Assembly: GCF_002198735.1 (NCBI RefSeq) | Contig: NZ_MWLO01000137.1 | Location: 248,001 to 312,000, forward strand | Direction of reading: 5' to 3' | Source of the DNA: Ideonella sp. A 288 | GTDB lineage: Bacteria > Pseudomonadota > Gammaproteobacteria > Burkholderiales > Burkholderiaceae_C | DNA length: 64,000 bases | Shown here: in pieces, positions 10,401 to 20,722 of the stretch | How the letters are laid out: each line of letters opens with the position of its first letter | Position numbering within the stretch: position 1 is the stretch's first letter | Position numbers and translations under genes: made by a program | Notes under the pieces: generated by a model | The model's input: only the letters and a program-made list of their open reading frames with translations | What the model was told of the DNA's origin: nothing | The model's database searches: none

Positions 10401-10945
10401 CCCACAGCCCTCCACAGCGCGATGACCAGCAGCGTGCAGAGCGCCGCAACGAGGTCGTCGAAGACGATGCCGAAGCCCTGTCTCCAGCCGATGGCCTCGC
10501 CCGGGCGCAGCTTGTAGCGGCGGTCGGCCCAGCCCACCGGGCCGGGCTTGGCCGCATCGAAGTAGCGGAACAGCACGAAGGCCGCGGCCTGCATCAGCCA
10601 GCCGGCCGGCATCACCAGCCACAGCACCAGCCAGAAGGCCAGCACCTCGTCCCAGACGATGGCACCGGGGTCGGCGATGCCCAGGTGCTGGGCCGTGCGG
10701 GTGCAGGCCCACAGGCCGATGGCCAGCGAGGCCAGCAGCACGATGGCCCAGCCGCGGTCGTCCAGCCACGGGTCGGCGACGAGAAAGGTCACCCAGGCCC
10801 ACAGCGTGCCCACGGTGCCGGGCGCGCGTGGCGACAGCCCGCTGCCGAAGCCGAAGGCCACCCAGTGCGCCGGGTGGCCGACCATGAAACGGGCACTGGG
10901 CCGGCGCGGGGCGGCGGCCACGTCGCTGTCGGAGACGGCGTCCAC
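10397..10945 (-). CDS. pgpA: Phosphatidylglycerophosphatase A
   Basis: A 182-aa inner-membrane phosphatase converting phosphatidylglycerophosphate to phosphatidylglycerol. Conserved features: FGSGLSPRAPGTVGTLWAW near the N-terminus, DPGAIVWDEVLAFWL, FRYFDAAKPGPVGWADR and the C-terminal GIVFDDLVAALC with its acidic metal ligands; hydrophobic helices lie between. The GTG at 10945 is taken as start because it gives the usual short cytoplasmic leader; an ATG at 10885 is possible but would begin only ten residues before the first conserved motif. It begins 13 bp after thiL and overlaps pncC. Confidence 0.9.
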   Translation of the reverse strand: MDAVSDSDVAAAPRRPSARFMVGHPAHWVAFGFGSGLSPRAPGTVGTLWAWVTFLVADPWLDDRGWAIVLLASLAIGLWACTRTAQHLGIADPGAIVWDEVLAFWLVLWLVMPAGWLMQAAAFVLFRYFDAAKPGPVGWADRRYKLRPGEAIGWRQGFGIVFDDLVAALCTLLVIALWRAVG

Positions 10946-10958
10946 CCCGGCGCTCCGT

Positions 10959-11927
10959 TCAATCGCTCGCGAAATGGTCGAAGCCGCGCCACGGCAACGG
11001 CACCGTGCGGCCTGCACCATCGACCACACGCAGCCCAGGCGCGGCCTCGATGCGCCCGATGCAGGTGGCGGCCACGCCCGCGTCGCGGGCCGCCGCGTGC
11101 ACCGCGGCATCGTCGGGGGCGGTGAACAGCAACTCGTAGTCGTCGCCCCCGGCCAGCGTGCACTCGAGGCGCAGCGCGGGCGACTGCCCCGCCAGCAGCG
11201 CGCTGCAGGGCAAGGCGTCCGCCTGCAGCGTGGCGCCGACGGCCGAGCGCTGCAGCACGTGGCCGAGGTCGCCCAGCAGCCCGTCGCTCAGGTCGATGGC
11301 ACTGGTGGCCACGCCGCGCAGGGCCAGCCCCAGCGCGACGCGCGGCTGCGGCAGCTCCATCGCGCGGCGGGCCTGCTCGAAGCCCTCGCCCGACAGGGTG
11401 ACACGGCCGCGGAAGGCCTCCAGCGCCAGCCGCGCGTCGCCGAGGCCGCCGCCCACCGGGTGGCTGACCCACACGCCGTCACCGGGCCGCGCGCCATCGC
11501 GCCGCAGCGCCTGGCCCGGCGGCACCTCGCCGAAGACGGTGATGCACAGGTTCAGCGGACCGGCGGTGGTGTCGCCGCCGACGAGTTCGATGTCGTGTTC
11601 GTCGGCCAGCGCGAGCATGCCCTGCGCCAGCGGCGCGAGGAAGGCCTCTTCGGCGCGCGGCAAGGCCAGCGCCAGCATGAAGGCCAGCGGGCGCGCGCCA
11701 CAGGCGGCGAGATCGCTGAGGTTGACCGCGAGCGCCTTGTGGCCCAGCCGATCGGGCGGCACGGTGGACAGGAAGTGCCGGCCCTCGACCAGCATGTCGC
11801 TGGACACGGCCAGCTGCATGCCGGGTGTGGGCTGCAACAGCGCGCAGTCGTCGCCGACGCCGAGCACGGCGCGCCGCACAGGGCGGGTGAAGAAACGTGC
11901 GATGAGGTCGAATTCGCCCAGGGCCAT
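10959..11927 (-). CDS. thiL: Thiamine-monophosphate kinase
   Basis: A 322-aa AIR-synthase-related kinase that makes thiamine diphosphate from thiamine monophosphate. Motifs: MALGEFDLIARFF at the N-terminus, GVGDDCALL metal-binding Asp pair, SSDMLVEGRHF, GHKALAVNLSDLAACGA, GGDTTAGPL, and the C-terminal GGDDYELLFTAP. The ATG at 11927 starts exactly at the family N-terminus. It is the first gene of the tightly packed operon ending in ghrA; the response regulator stop lies 73 bp upstream. Confidence 0.95.
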   Translation of the reverse strand: MALGEFDLIARFFTRPVRRAVLGVGDDCALLQPTPGMQLAVSSDMLVEGRHFLSTVPPDRLGHKALAVNLSDLAACGARPLAFMLALALPRAEEAFLAPLAQGMLALADEHDIELVGGDTTAGPLNLCITVFGEVPPGQALRRDGARPGDGVWVSHPVGGGLGDARLALEAFRGRVTLSGEGFEQARRAMELPQPRVALGLALRGVATSAIDLSDGLLGDLGHVLQRSAVGATLQADALPCSALLAGQSPALRLECTLAGGDDYELLFTAPDDAAVHAAARDAGVAATCIGRIEAAPGLRVVDGAGRTVPLPWRGFDHFASD

Positions 11928-12000
11928 GGGGCGGATTGTGGCCGAGGCCGCCAACGCCGCCGCCCGCGCCGGCCCATGGCGCCGGGCGCGGGGCAAGCCC

Positions 12001-12669
12001 TCAGGGCGGGGCGCCGCGCAGCAGGTTGGCCAGTTCGACCGCCGAGCGCACGTTCATCTTCTCGAAGACCCGGGCGCGGTGCACTTCGACCGTGCGCACG
12101 CTGATGTCCAGCTCGTCGGCGATCAGCTTGTTGGCCAGGCCGTCGATCACACGCGCCATCACCTCGCGTTCGCGCTCGGTGAGCTCGGACAGCGCATGCG
12201 CCGTGCGGCGCTGCATCTCGCGCCGGCGGATGGCCTCGCCGCTGCGCGCCAGCGCCAGTTCGACGCGGTCGACCAGCGCGTTGTCGGAGAAGGGCTTCTC
12301 GACGAAATCGAAGGCGCCACGCTTGACCGCCGCCACTGCGGTGGGCACGTCGCCGTGGCCGGTGAGGAAGATCACCGGCAGGCGCTCGACCAGCCCGCGC
12401 TCGATCAGGCGGTCGAACAGCACCAGCCCGCTGGTGCCGGGCATGCGCACGTCGAGCAGCAGGCAACTCGGGCAGTCGGGCCAGGCGCCGTCAAGGTCGC
12501 GGCCGACCAGCCAGGCCTCGAAGGCATCGGCATGGGCAAAGCCCTCGGACAGCAGGCGCCGCGAGCGCAGCAGCCAGGCCAACGCATCGCGCACGACCGG
12601 CTCGTCGTCGACCAGGTACACCATCGGCAGGCCGAGGTGGATGGGACCGGTGGAAGGTGACGACGCCAT
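12001..12669 (-). CDS. Two-component response regulator, FixJ/DctR-like (receiver + LuxR HTH)
   Basis: A 222-aa regulator. The receiver domain starts at MVYLVDDEPVVRDAL; the phospho-accepting Asp is D73 in LLLDVRMPGTSG, and the conserved Thr and Lys are in FLTGHGDVPTAV and DFVEKPFSD. A LuxR/FixJ-type helix-turn-helix follows (LTEREREVMARVIDGLANKLIADEL, then VRTVEVHRARVFEKM). It lies 70 bp downstream of the histidine kinase on the same strand and is its evident partner. Start: ATG at 12669; the frame is open further up but that part overlaps the kinase end. Target genes are unknown; the neighbour maeB is the best guess. Confidence 0.9.
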   Translation of the reverse strand: MASSPSTGPIHLGLPMVYLVDDEPVVRDALAWLLRSRRLLSEGFAHADAFEAWLVGRDLDGAWPDCPSCLLLDVRMPGTSGLVLFDRLIERGLVERLPVIFLTGHGDVPTAVAAVKRGAFDFVEKPFSDNALVDRVELALARSGEAIRRREMQRRTAHALSELTEREREVMARVIDGLANKLIADELDISVRTVEVHRARVFEKMNVRSAVELANLLRGAPP

Positions 12670-12739
12670 GGCCGGAGTATCGGGGACGGCACTCACCGAT
12701 GCCAAGGCCGCAACGCGCGGGCTGGGGCCTTCGGCGAGA

Positions 12740-14761
12740 TCATTCTCCCCGCGGCGCCAGCACCGGCAGCGTGAAGCGGAAGGCCGTGCCGCGGGCCAGG
12801 TTCTCGAAGTCGATCGCGCCGCCATGCTGCTCGATCACGGTGCGGCACAGCGACAGGCCCAGGCCCATGCCCTCGTCCTTGGTGGTGAAGAACGGCGTGA
12901 ACAGCCGCTGCGCCACCTCGGGCGGGATGCCGCGGCCGGCATCGATCACGTCGAAGGCCGCCCACTTGCCCTGCACGCGGCTCACCCGCAGCGTGAGCAC
13001 CCGGTCTTCCATCGGCGTGTCGGCCTCCATCGCCTGCAGGCCGTTGCGGGCGAGGTTCAGCAGCACCTGCTCGACCATCGTGCGGTCGACGCGCACCCGC
13101 GGCGCGGGTTTGGGCACGTCCACCTCCAGCCGCGCGCCGCTCTTGCGGGCCTGCAGGCGCACCAGCGGCAGCACCGATTCGATCAGCAGTTCAGCGCCCA
13201 CGACCTCATGCGCCTGGTGGCGGCGGCGCACGAAGTCGTGCACGCTCTTGATCACCCGGCCGGCACGCTCGGCCTGCTCGGCGATGCGCGTCATGGCCTG
13301 CTGCAGCATCGCCGGCGTGTCCGCGTCGGGCTGCTCCATCAGGTTGATCGAGCCGGTGGCGTAGCTGGCGATCGCCGACAGAGGCTGGTTCAGCTCATGG
13401 CTCAGCAAGGACGCCATCTCGCCGACGCTGGCCAGCCGCGCAGTGGCCTGCAGCCGCTCCTGCTGCTGCCGCGCCAGGTCTTCCATGCGGCGCTGGTCGC
13501 GCACGTCGACCACCGTGCTCATCCAGCCCTTGTGCTTGCCGACGCTGTCGACCAGCGGCGCCTCGTACACCATCACCGGGAAGCGCTCGCCGTCCTTGCG
13601 CATGAACACCGTTTCGTAGCCCTCGCGCGAGGGCTCGGTGCCTTCCGAGGTGCTGAGCCGCTCGGCCTGGCGCGCCTGGTAGTTGGCCACCTGCTCGGGC
13701 GGCCAGTAGGGCGGCACCTCGGCGGCCTGCAACTCGTCCTCGCTGTAGCCCACCATCGAACAGAACGCCGGGTTGACATGCACGATGCGGCCCTGCCGGT
13801 CGCGCGCCCGCACGCCGGTGATGAGCGAATCCTCCATCGCCTTGCGGAAGGCCAGCGCCTCGGCCAGCGCCTCCTCGGCCCGAGCCCGCCGCCGGCCGTC
13901 GCGCACCAGCAACAGCACCACGCCGAACAAGCCCAGCGACAGGCCCAGCACCAGGGCCACCGCAAGGTTCGGGATCAGGCTGGGCTTGCGCTCGACGGCG
14001 TCCACGCGCAACTGCAGGCCGTTGCCCGGCAGGTCGACGATGCGCTCGGCGATGAACACGCCGGCCCCACGGACCGACCCGGCACGGGCCAGCCGGGTGC
14101 CATCGGGCTCGACGAACGACACCTCGTTCCGTCGCGCCAGCTCGGCCGGGCGGGTCTCCTCCAGCAGCGTGCCGAGCACCACGCTGGCGACGACAAAACC
14201 GACCAGCTGCCCGGTGTCCTGTTGCGGCACGCACACGTCCACCACCTCGACGCCGTGGCCGTTGGCCATCGGCACGAACTGGCTGTGGCCGAAGGCCGGC
14301 GACATCATGCGCCGTGCCGCCGCGCAGGCCACCTCGGCCTCGACCTCCATCTCCTGCCGTGGCCAGTGCTGGAACAACGGCACCCGGAACGGCGAATCGG
14401 CCGCGCCGACCACGGCACCGGCACGGTCGCGCCGCTCGATGCGGCCCACTTCGCGCAGGCTGCGCATCAACGCGTCGGCCTCGCCCTGCCAGTCTTCTGT
14501 CGACCCGGCCCGCAGGCCCAGCGCCTGCAAGCCCTGCAACACCTGCTGCGCACGGCGCTTGAGTTCGCCGGCCAGCATGCCGGCGGTCTCGTCGGTGCGG
14601 TCCTGCACCCGCGCCTCTTCGTAACGCAAGGTCAGCACGACCAGCAGCGTCTGCGCCACCGCCAGCAAGGCGACGAGTGCAGCCCACAGCAACGGCCGGC
14701 GCGGGCGCGGGCTGTCGGGCTCGTAAGGGAACACAGGGGCCGCAGGGGCTGGGGGCTTCAT
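12740..14761 (-). CDS. Membrane sensor histidine kinase with PAS domain, DctS-like
   Basis: A 673-aa sensor. One membrane helix follows a Pro-rich N-terminus (LLWAALVALLAVAQTLLVVL). A periplasmic sensing region of roughly 240 residues ends at a second helix (LAVALVLGLSLGLFGVVLLLV). Then come a PAS domain (HVNPAFCSMVGYSEDEL) with PAC segment, a HisKA domain with the phospho-accepting His at about residue 455 in LLSHELNQPLSAIASYATG, and an ATPase domain with the N box (QVLLNLARNGLQAME), G1 box (DAGRGIPPEVAQRLF) and GLGLSLCRTV. The layout matches DctS-type C4-dicarboxylate sensors. The divergent malic enzyme supports that, but ligand identity is inference. Confidence 0.87.
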   Translation of the reverse strand: MKPPAPAAPVFPYEPDSPRPRRPLLWAALVALLAVAQTLLVVLTLRYEEARVQDRTDETAGMLAGELKRRAQQVLQGLQALGLRAGSTEDWQGEADALMRSLREVGRIERRDRAGAVVGAADSPFRVPLFQHWPRQEMEVEAEVACAAARRMMSPAFGHSQFVPMANGHGVEVVDVCVPQQDTGQLVGFVVASVVLGTLLEETRPAELARRNEVSFVEPDGTRLARAGSVRGAGVFIAERIVDLPGNGLQLRVDAVERKPSLIPNLAVALVLGLSLGLFGVVLLLVRDGRRRARAEEALAEALAFRKAMEDSLITGVRARDRQGRIVHVNPAFCSMVGYSEDELQAAEVPPYWPPEQVANYQARQAERLSTSEGTEPSREGYETVFMRKDGERFPVMVYEAPLVDSVGKHKGWMSTVVDVRDQRRMEDLARQQQERLQATARLASVGEMASLLSHELNQPLSAIASYATGSINLMEQPDADTPAMLQQAMTRIAEQAERAGRVIKSVHDFVRRRHQAHEVVGAELLIESVLPLVRLQARKSGARLEVDVPKPAPRVRVDRTMVEQVLLNLARNGLQAMEADTPMEDRVLTLRVSRVQGKWAAFDVIDAGRGIPPEVAQRLFTPFFTTKDEGMGLGLSLCRTVIEQHGGAIDFENLARGTAFRFTLPVLAPRGE

Positions 14762-14922
14762 CGCTGTCCGAGTATTCCGTGGCTGGCGGTTCAAACTGCT
14801 ACGCAGTTTTGCGCATGGGCAAGCGGCCCGACGCGGTCCACACTCACCCCGATGATCTTGGTGCATGCCGTTCGCGCATGCCTCCATGCCACATCGGGGT
14901 CGGCCGGCACGCCGCCGACTCC

Positions 14923-14928
14923 TAAAAT
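14923..14928 (+). promoter_or_regulatory. -10 element TAAAAT upstream of maeB
   Basis: TAAAAT (5 of 6 to consensus), followed by CG, lies 24 nt before the maeB ATG. No clear -35 hexamer is seen. It is the third instance in the window of the pattern TAnAATCG directly before a housekeeping gene. Confidence 0.4.
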
Positions 14929-14952
14929 CGCCGACCCTGCCGGAGCTGCCTG

Positions 14953-17247
<2,295 letters not shown>

Positions 17248-17263
17248 CGGCCGCACCAAAGTA

Positions 17264-17295
17264 CCCGGGCTGGTGCCTCGCCCGCACCAGCCGGG
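17264..17295 (+). terminator. Strong hairpin after maeB
   Basis: A 12-bp stem with one bulged G (GCTGGTGC pairing with GCACCAGC, extended by CCCG/CGGG) closes a 7-nt loop 17 nt after the maeB stop. There is no T tract, so it is a terminator-like or mRNA-stabilising hairpin rather than a canonical intrinsic terminator. Confidence 0.45.
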
Positions 17296-17346
17296 TGCGC
17301 GACATGGCGCCGCACGGCGGCCGCCCCCGTCCTGGGTGAACGGGCC

Positions 17347-17389
17347 TTGACAACCGGAAATCATTGATTTCAGATAGCTTTTTCGGTTG
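17347..17389 (+). promoter_or_regulatory. TTGACA box with nested inverted repeats upstream of the RNase gene
   Basis: A perfect -35 hexamer TTGACA (17347-17352) is directly followed by a 15-bp palindrome GAAATCATTGATTTC (17357-17371; 7-bp arms, one central base). The palindrome sits inside a larger 10-bp inverted repeat CAACCGGAAA (17351-17360) / TTTTCGGTTG (17380-17389). The -10 at correct spacing (TCAGAT) is weak. The stretch is clearly AT-richer than its surroundings. An operator for a repressor is a reasonable reading; no regulator is encoded next to it. Confidence 0.4.
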
Positions 17390-17440
17390 TGAGCGCACAC
17401 TCAATTCCTTCCGCCATTGCCCAATTTTGAGGCAAGCGGC

Positions 17441-17469
17441 TTGAGTTATCTGGCCCCCTCCAGTATCAT
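17441..17469 (+). promoter_or_regulatory. Sigma70-type promoter of the RNase-barstar genes
   Basis: TTGAGT (17441-17446), an exact 17-nt spacer and TATCAT (17464-17469) form a good sigma70 promoter. The predicted start of transcription is about 17476, three bases before the ATG at 17479, so the RNase message would be leaderless or nearly so. Confidence 0.6.
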
Positions 17470-17478
17470 TCCCGACTC

Positions 17479-17907
17479 ATGTTTCAGGGTAATCCCGTGG
17501 TCAGGGTGGCTCCGTCATCGTTGGCAAGGCTGGTCGGAAAGTTAGGCCTTGCGTCGTTGGTGGTGCTGTCTGCGCTGGTTGGCGCAGAGGCTCAGGCCAG
17601 GGGGGTGGTGGACGAGCAAGCCCAGGTGGCTCTGTCGACCTTGCCGAAGGAAGCTCAGCACACGCAGCGCCTCATCCGCGCCGGCGGGCCGTTTCCCTAC
17701 GCCAAGGACGGCACGGTGTTTGGCAACCGCGAGCGGCTCTTGCCGCGCCGGGAGCGAGGCCACTACCGCGAGTACACGGTGCGCACGCCCGGTTCCAAGA
17801 ATCGTGGTGCCAGGCGAATCGTTTGCGGCGGACGTCAACCCACCGACCCCGAAGCTTGTTTCTATACCGACGATCACTACGCGAGCTTCAAGCGCATCGT
17901 GCAGTGA
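17479..17907 (+). CDS. Secreted guanyl-specific ribonuclease, barnase/RNase Sa (N1/T1) family
   Basis: A 142-aa exported RNase. A signal peptide (hydrophobic LGLASLVVLSALVGAEAQA, cleavage likely after AQA near residue 40) leads to the ribonuclease domain: LPKEAQHTQRLI, GPFPYAKDGTVFGNRERLLP, then the catalytic triad Glu98 (HYREYTV), Arg113 (GARRIV) and His133 (TDDHYASF). The 15-residue Glu-to-Arg spacing equals that of RNase Sa E54/R69. Two cysteines (116 and 127) could form a disulfide in an insertion before the His. It would cleave RNA after guanine. The barstar-like gene follows 46 bp later, as expected for a toxin/inhibitor pair. Confidence 0.9.
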   Translation: MFQGNPVVRVAPSSLARLVGKLGLASLVVLSALVGAEAQARGVVDEQAQVALSTLPKEAQHTQRLIRAGGPFPYAKDGTVFGNRERLLPRRERGHYREYTVRTPGSKNRGARRIVCGGRQPTDPEACFYTDDHYASFKRIVQ

Positions 17908-17953
17908 TCCGCCAACCCAGGATCCAGACTGAGCCAATTGGAGGATCGTGACC

Positions 17954-18520
17954 ATGCTGCTGCAGACCGTCCGTCCCAACATCGTGCAGGCCATCCGTGC
18001 CTACCGCGTCGAAGACCTCATGCAGGCCGCCGAGACCGCCGGCCAGCATTTTCTGTATGCCAACCTGACCGAGGCGCAGACGAAGCAGGACGTGCTGGAC
18101 AAGATCGCCGAGGCCTTCCTGTTCCCGGCGCATTTCGGCAAGAACCTCGATGCGCTGTTCGACTGCATGACCGACCTCGTTCACCGCGCGGGGCAGCAGC
18201 CGGGCTTCGTCGTCGTGCTCGAGCAGGTGCCGGACAACCCGCGCTTCGACCGCGAAGCCCGCGAGCAGTTGCTCGACGTGTTCCGTGACACGGCCGATTT
18301 CTGGGCAGAGCGGCGCATCCCCTTCCGCTGCTTCTACTCGTTCGCTGTGGCCCGCAACGCCGATGCCAATGCCTGGGAGCGCGTCAACGACGTGGTGCAG
18401 GCGCCCGAGAAGCCGGTGGCCAAGGCCGTGCCGAAGAACGGCGCCAATCCCAACTTCGGCATGAACATGCCGATGATGAGCAGCGCCTTCGACACCGCCA
18501 TGTGGATCACCGCGGCCTGA
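17954..18520 (+). CDS. Barstar-family ribonuclease inhibitor
   Basis: A cytoplasmic inhibitor predicted to neutralise the upstream RNase. The barstar core is recognisable: FLYANLTEAQTKQDVLDKIA, then HFGKNLDALFDCMTDL, matching barstar's YGENLDALWD barnase-binding helix with acidic residues, then GFVVVLEQ and a final helix/strand. The protein is 188 aa against about 90 for barstar; the extra part is mostly a C-terminal tail rich in Asn, Met and Pro. A GGAGG at 17940-17944 lies 9 nt before the ATG at 17954 but only 3 nt before a GTG at 17948, favouring the ATG. Confidence 0.88.
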   Translation: MLLQTVRPNIVQAIRAYRVEDLMQAAETAGQHFLYANLTEAQTKQDVLDKIAEAFLFPAHFGKNLDALFDCMTDLVHRAGQQPGFVVVLEQVPDNPRFDREAREQLLDVFRDTADFWAERRIPFRCFYSFAVARNADANAWERVNDVVQAPEKPVAKAVPKNGANPNFGMNMPMMSSAFDTAMWITAA

Positions 18521-18543
18521 CCGCCCCGCGGGCGGATCGATCC

Positions 18544-18565
18544 AAGGCGGCCTGCGGGCCGCCTT
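18544..18565. terminator. Intrinsic terminator between barstar and rsmA
   Basis: A perfect 9-bp stem AAGGCGGCC/GGCCGCCTT with loop TGCG, followed on the plus strand by TTCGTCGTT. It lies between the convergent stops of the barstar gene and rsmA and could serve both strands. Confidence 0.6.
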
Positions 18566-18571
18566 CGTCGT

Positions 18572-19342
18572 TCAGGGCAGGGCCTGCGCCAGTGCCACGA
18601 ACTCGGCCACCGGCACCTCCTCGGCCCGCCGCTGCAGGTCGAAGTGGCCCTCGAAGCCCTGGGCCTCGAGCCAGCGGCCCAGGCTGTGGCGCAGCAGCTT
18701 GCGGCGCATCGAGAAGGCCGAGGCCACCATCGCCTCGAGGCGCTTCCCGTCGACGGCGGGAGGCTGTGCCAGCGGCACCATGCGCACGATGGCCGAATCC
18801 ACCCGCGGCGGCGGATCGAAGGCCTCGGGCGGTACTTCCAGCATCAGTTCGATGTTGTAGCGCCACTGCAGCATCACCGACAGGCGGCCGTAGTCCTTGC
18901 CACCCGGACCGGCGGCCATGCGCTCGACCACTTCTTTCTGCAGCATGAAGTGCTGGTCGGCGATCAGGCCGGCCCAGGGCAGCAGGTGGAACAGGATGGG
19001 CGTCGAGATGTTGTAGGGCAGGTTGCCGATCACCCTCAACGGACGCCCGGCCTGCTGGGCCAACTGGTCGAACGGCACCTTCAGCACGTCCGACTCGATC
19101 ACCGTGACGCCGGGCCGCTGCCGCCAACGCACCGCCAGGTCGCGGTCGAGTTCGATGACGGTGAGCGCGCCACAGCGTTCGAGCACCGGCTGGGTGATCG
19201 CGCCGAGGCCGGGGCCGATCTCGACCAGGGCCTGGCCGGGCCGCGGGTCGATCGTCCGCACGATGCGGTGGATCAGCCCTTCGTCGGTGAGGAAATGCTG
19301 GCCGAAGCGCTTGCGCGCGACATGGGGCTGGGATGCCGTCAC
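18572..19342 (-). CDS. rsmA: 16S rRNA dimethyladenosine transferase RsmA (KsgA)
   Basis: A 256-aa SAM-dependent methyltransferase that dimethylates two adjacent adenines near the 3' end of 16S rRNA. Motifs: [20 protein letters not shown], the SAM site [16 protein letters not shown], and the catalytic [18 protein letters not shown] (NLPY). The start is a GTG at 19342, giving [17 protein letters not shown]; no ATG fits. surA ends 20 bp upstream. The usual betaproteobacterial pdxA is not between surA and rsmA. Confidence 0.95.
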   Translation of the reverse strand: MTASQPHVARKRFGQHFLTDEGLIHRIVRTIDPRPGQALVEIGPGLGAITQPVLERCGALTVIELDRDLAVRWRQRPGVTVIESDVLKVPFDQLAQQAGRPLRVIGNLPYNISTPILFHLLPWAGLIADQHFMLQKEVVERMAAGPGGKDYGRLSVMLQWRYNIELMLEVPPEAFDPPPRVDSAIVRMVPLAQPPAVDGKRLEAMVASAFSMRRKLLRHSLGRWLEAQGFEGHFDLQRRAEEVPVAEFVALAQALP

Positions 19343-19362
19343 CGGGATGGGCCGCGGACCGC

Positions 19363-20694
19363 CTAGAGCGGCGGCTCCCGCATCTCGATGTAGGCGCGCA
19401 GGCGCAGGTCCTTGGCCCATTCGAGGTAGGCCTGCTCGAACTTCTGCTCGCGCAGCATGTTGCGCACCTGCTCGCGCACGTCCTTGGGGTCGAGCGCGGT
19501 GTCTCGGCGCTCCTGCACCTGGATGAGGTGCACGCCGAAGCGGGATACCACCGGCGGCGACATGCCGCCCAGCGGGAGCCGGTTCATCGCCTCCTCGAAC
19601 TCGGGCACGAACTGCCCCGGCGAGGCCCAGCCGAGGTCGCCGCCGGCGGAGGCCGAGCCGTCTTCGGACAGTTCTCGCGCGACATCCTCGAACTTGCGCT
19701 CGCCGCGCTCGATCTGGCGGCGCACCTGCTCGAGACGGTTGGCGACGGCCTGCGCCGGGGCCTGCTCGGACACCCGCAGCAGCACGTGGCGGGCGCGCGT
19801 CTGGGTGACCTTGAAGGCACCGCCGGTCTCGCGGTCGAGCACCTTGAGGATGTGGAAGCCCGCGCCGCTGCGCACCAGCTGGGGCGCGAGCTGCCCCACG
19901 GCCACGCCCTTGGTCGCCTCGACGAAGAGGTCGGGCAACCGGCGCTGCGCCCGCCGGCCGATCTCGCCACCGGCCGCACGGTTGCCATCTTCCGACACCT
20001 CGCGTGCCACGGCGGTGAAATCCTCGCCCCCGCGCACCCGGGCCAGCGCGCGCTCGGCCCGCGCCCGGCGCTCGGCCAACACGGCGTCGGACGCGCCCTC
20101 GGGCACGGTGACCAGGATCTGCGCCAGATTGAGCTCCTGGTCGGTGGACGCCTCGGCGCGCTGGGCTTCGACGATGCGGTCGATGTCGGCATCGCCGATG
20201 CGGATGCGCGAGTTCACCTCGCGCTCGCGCACCCGCTCGAGCAGCATCTGGTCGCGCAGGTTGTTGCGAAAGCGCGCGTAGTCCAGGCCCTCGGCGGCCA
20301 GGCGCTCGCGCAACTGCGGCAGGGTGAGCTGGTTCTGCGCCGCCACGTTGGCCACCGCGCGCTCGAGCTCGACGTCGTCGATGCGCGCACCGCTCTCGCG
20401 GGCGTAGGTGAGCAGCACGCGTTCTTCGATCAACGCGTCGAGCACGTCCTTGCGCAGGTCGGCCTCGGGGGGGATGCGGGCGTTGCCGCTGCGCTGGGCC
20501 TCCTGGCGCAGGCGGGCCAGGCGTTGCTCGACCTCGATCGCCGTCACCGACTCGGAGTTGACCACCGCGACGATGTAGTCGCCATTGCGCGCCGCCGAGA
20601 TGCGCTGGGCCTGCGCCAGCGGGGACAGCGCGGCCACGGCCAGCAGCGCCAGCAGGGTGCCGCGAAGGCGGAAGGGACGGTGGAGATCGGTCAT
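19363..20694 (-). CDS. surA: Periplasmic chaperone / peptidyl-prolyl isomerase SurA
   Basis: A 443-aa periplasmic chaperone for outer-membrane proteins. A signal peptide ends at ALSPLAQA. The SurA N-terminal domain follows ([23 protein letters not shown]), then two parvulin domains (first from [16 protein letters not shown] to [11 protein letters not shown]; second from [16 protein letters not shown] to [12 protein letters not shown]) and the C-terminal helix. It begins 28 bp after the lptD stop; LptD is a known SurA client, so the operon groups outer-membrane biogenesis functions. Confidence 0.95.
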   Translation of the reverse strand: MTDLHRPFRLRGTLLALLAVAALSPLAQAQRISAARNGDYIVAVVNSESVTAIEVEQRLARLRQEAQRSGNARIPPEADLRKDVLDALIEERVLLTYARESGARIDDVELERAVANVAAQNQLTLPQLRERLAAEGLDYARFRNNLRDQMLLERVREREVNSRIRIGDADIDRIVEAQRAEASTDQELNLAQILVTVPEGASDAVLAERRARAERALARVRGGEDFTAVAREVSEDGNRAAGGEIGRRAQRRLPDLFVEATKGVAVGQLAPQLVRSGAGFHILKVLDRETGGAFKVTQTRARHVLLRVSEQAPAQAVANRLEQVRRQIERGERKFEDVARELSEDGSASAGGDLGWASPGQFVPEFEEAMNRLPLGGMSPPVVSRFGVHLIQVQERRDTALDPKDVREQVRNMLREQKFEQAYLEWAKDLRLRAYIEMREPPL

Positions 20695-20722
20695 GTCTGG
20701 CCAGCAGGTTCGGCGTTCGGCA

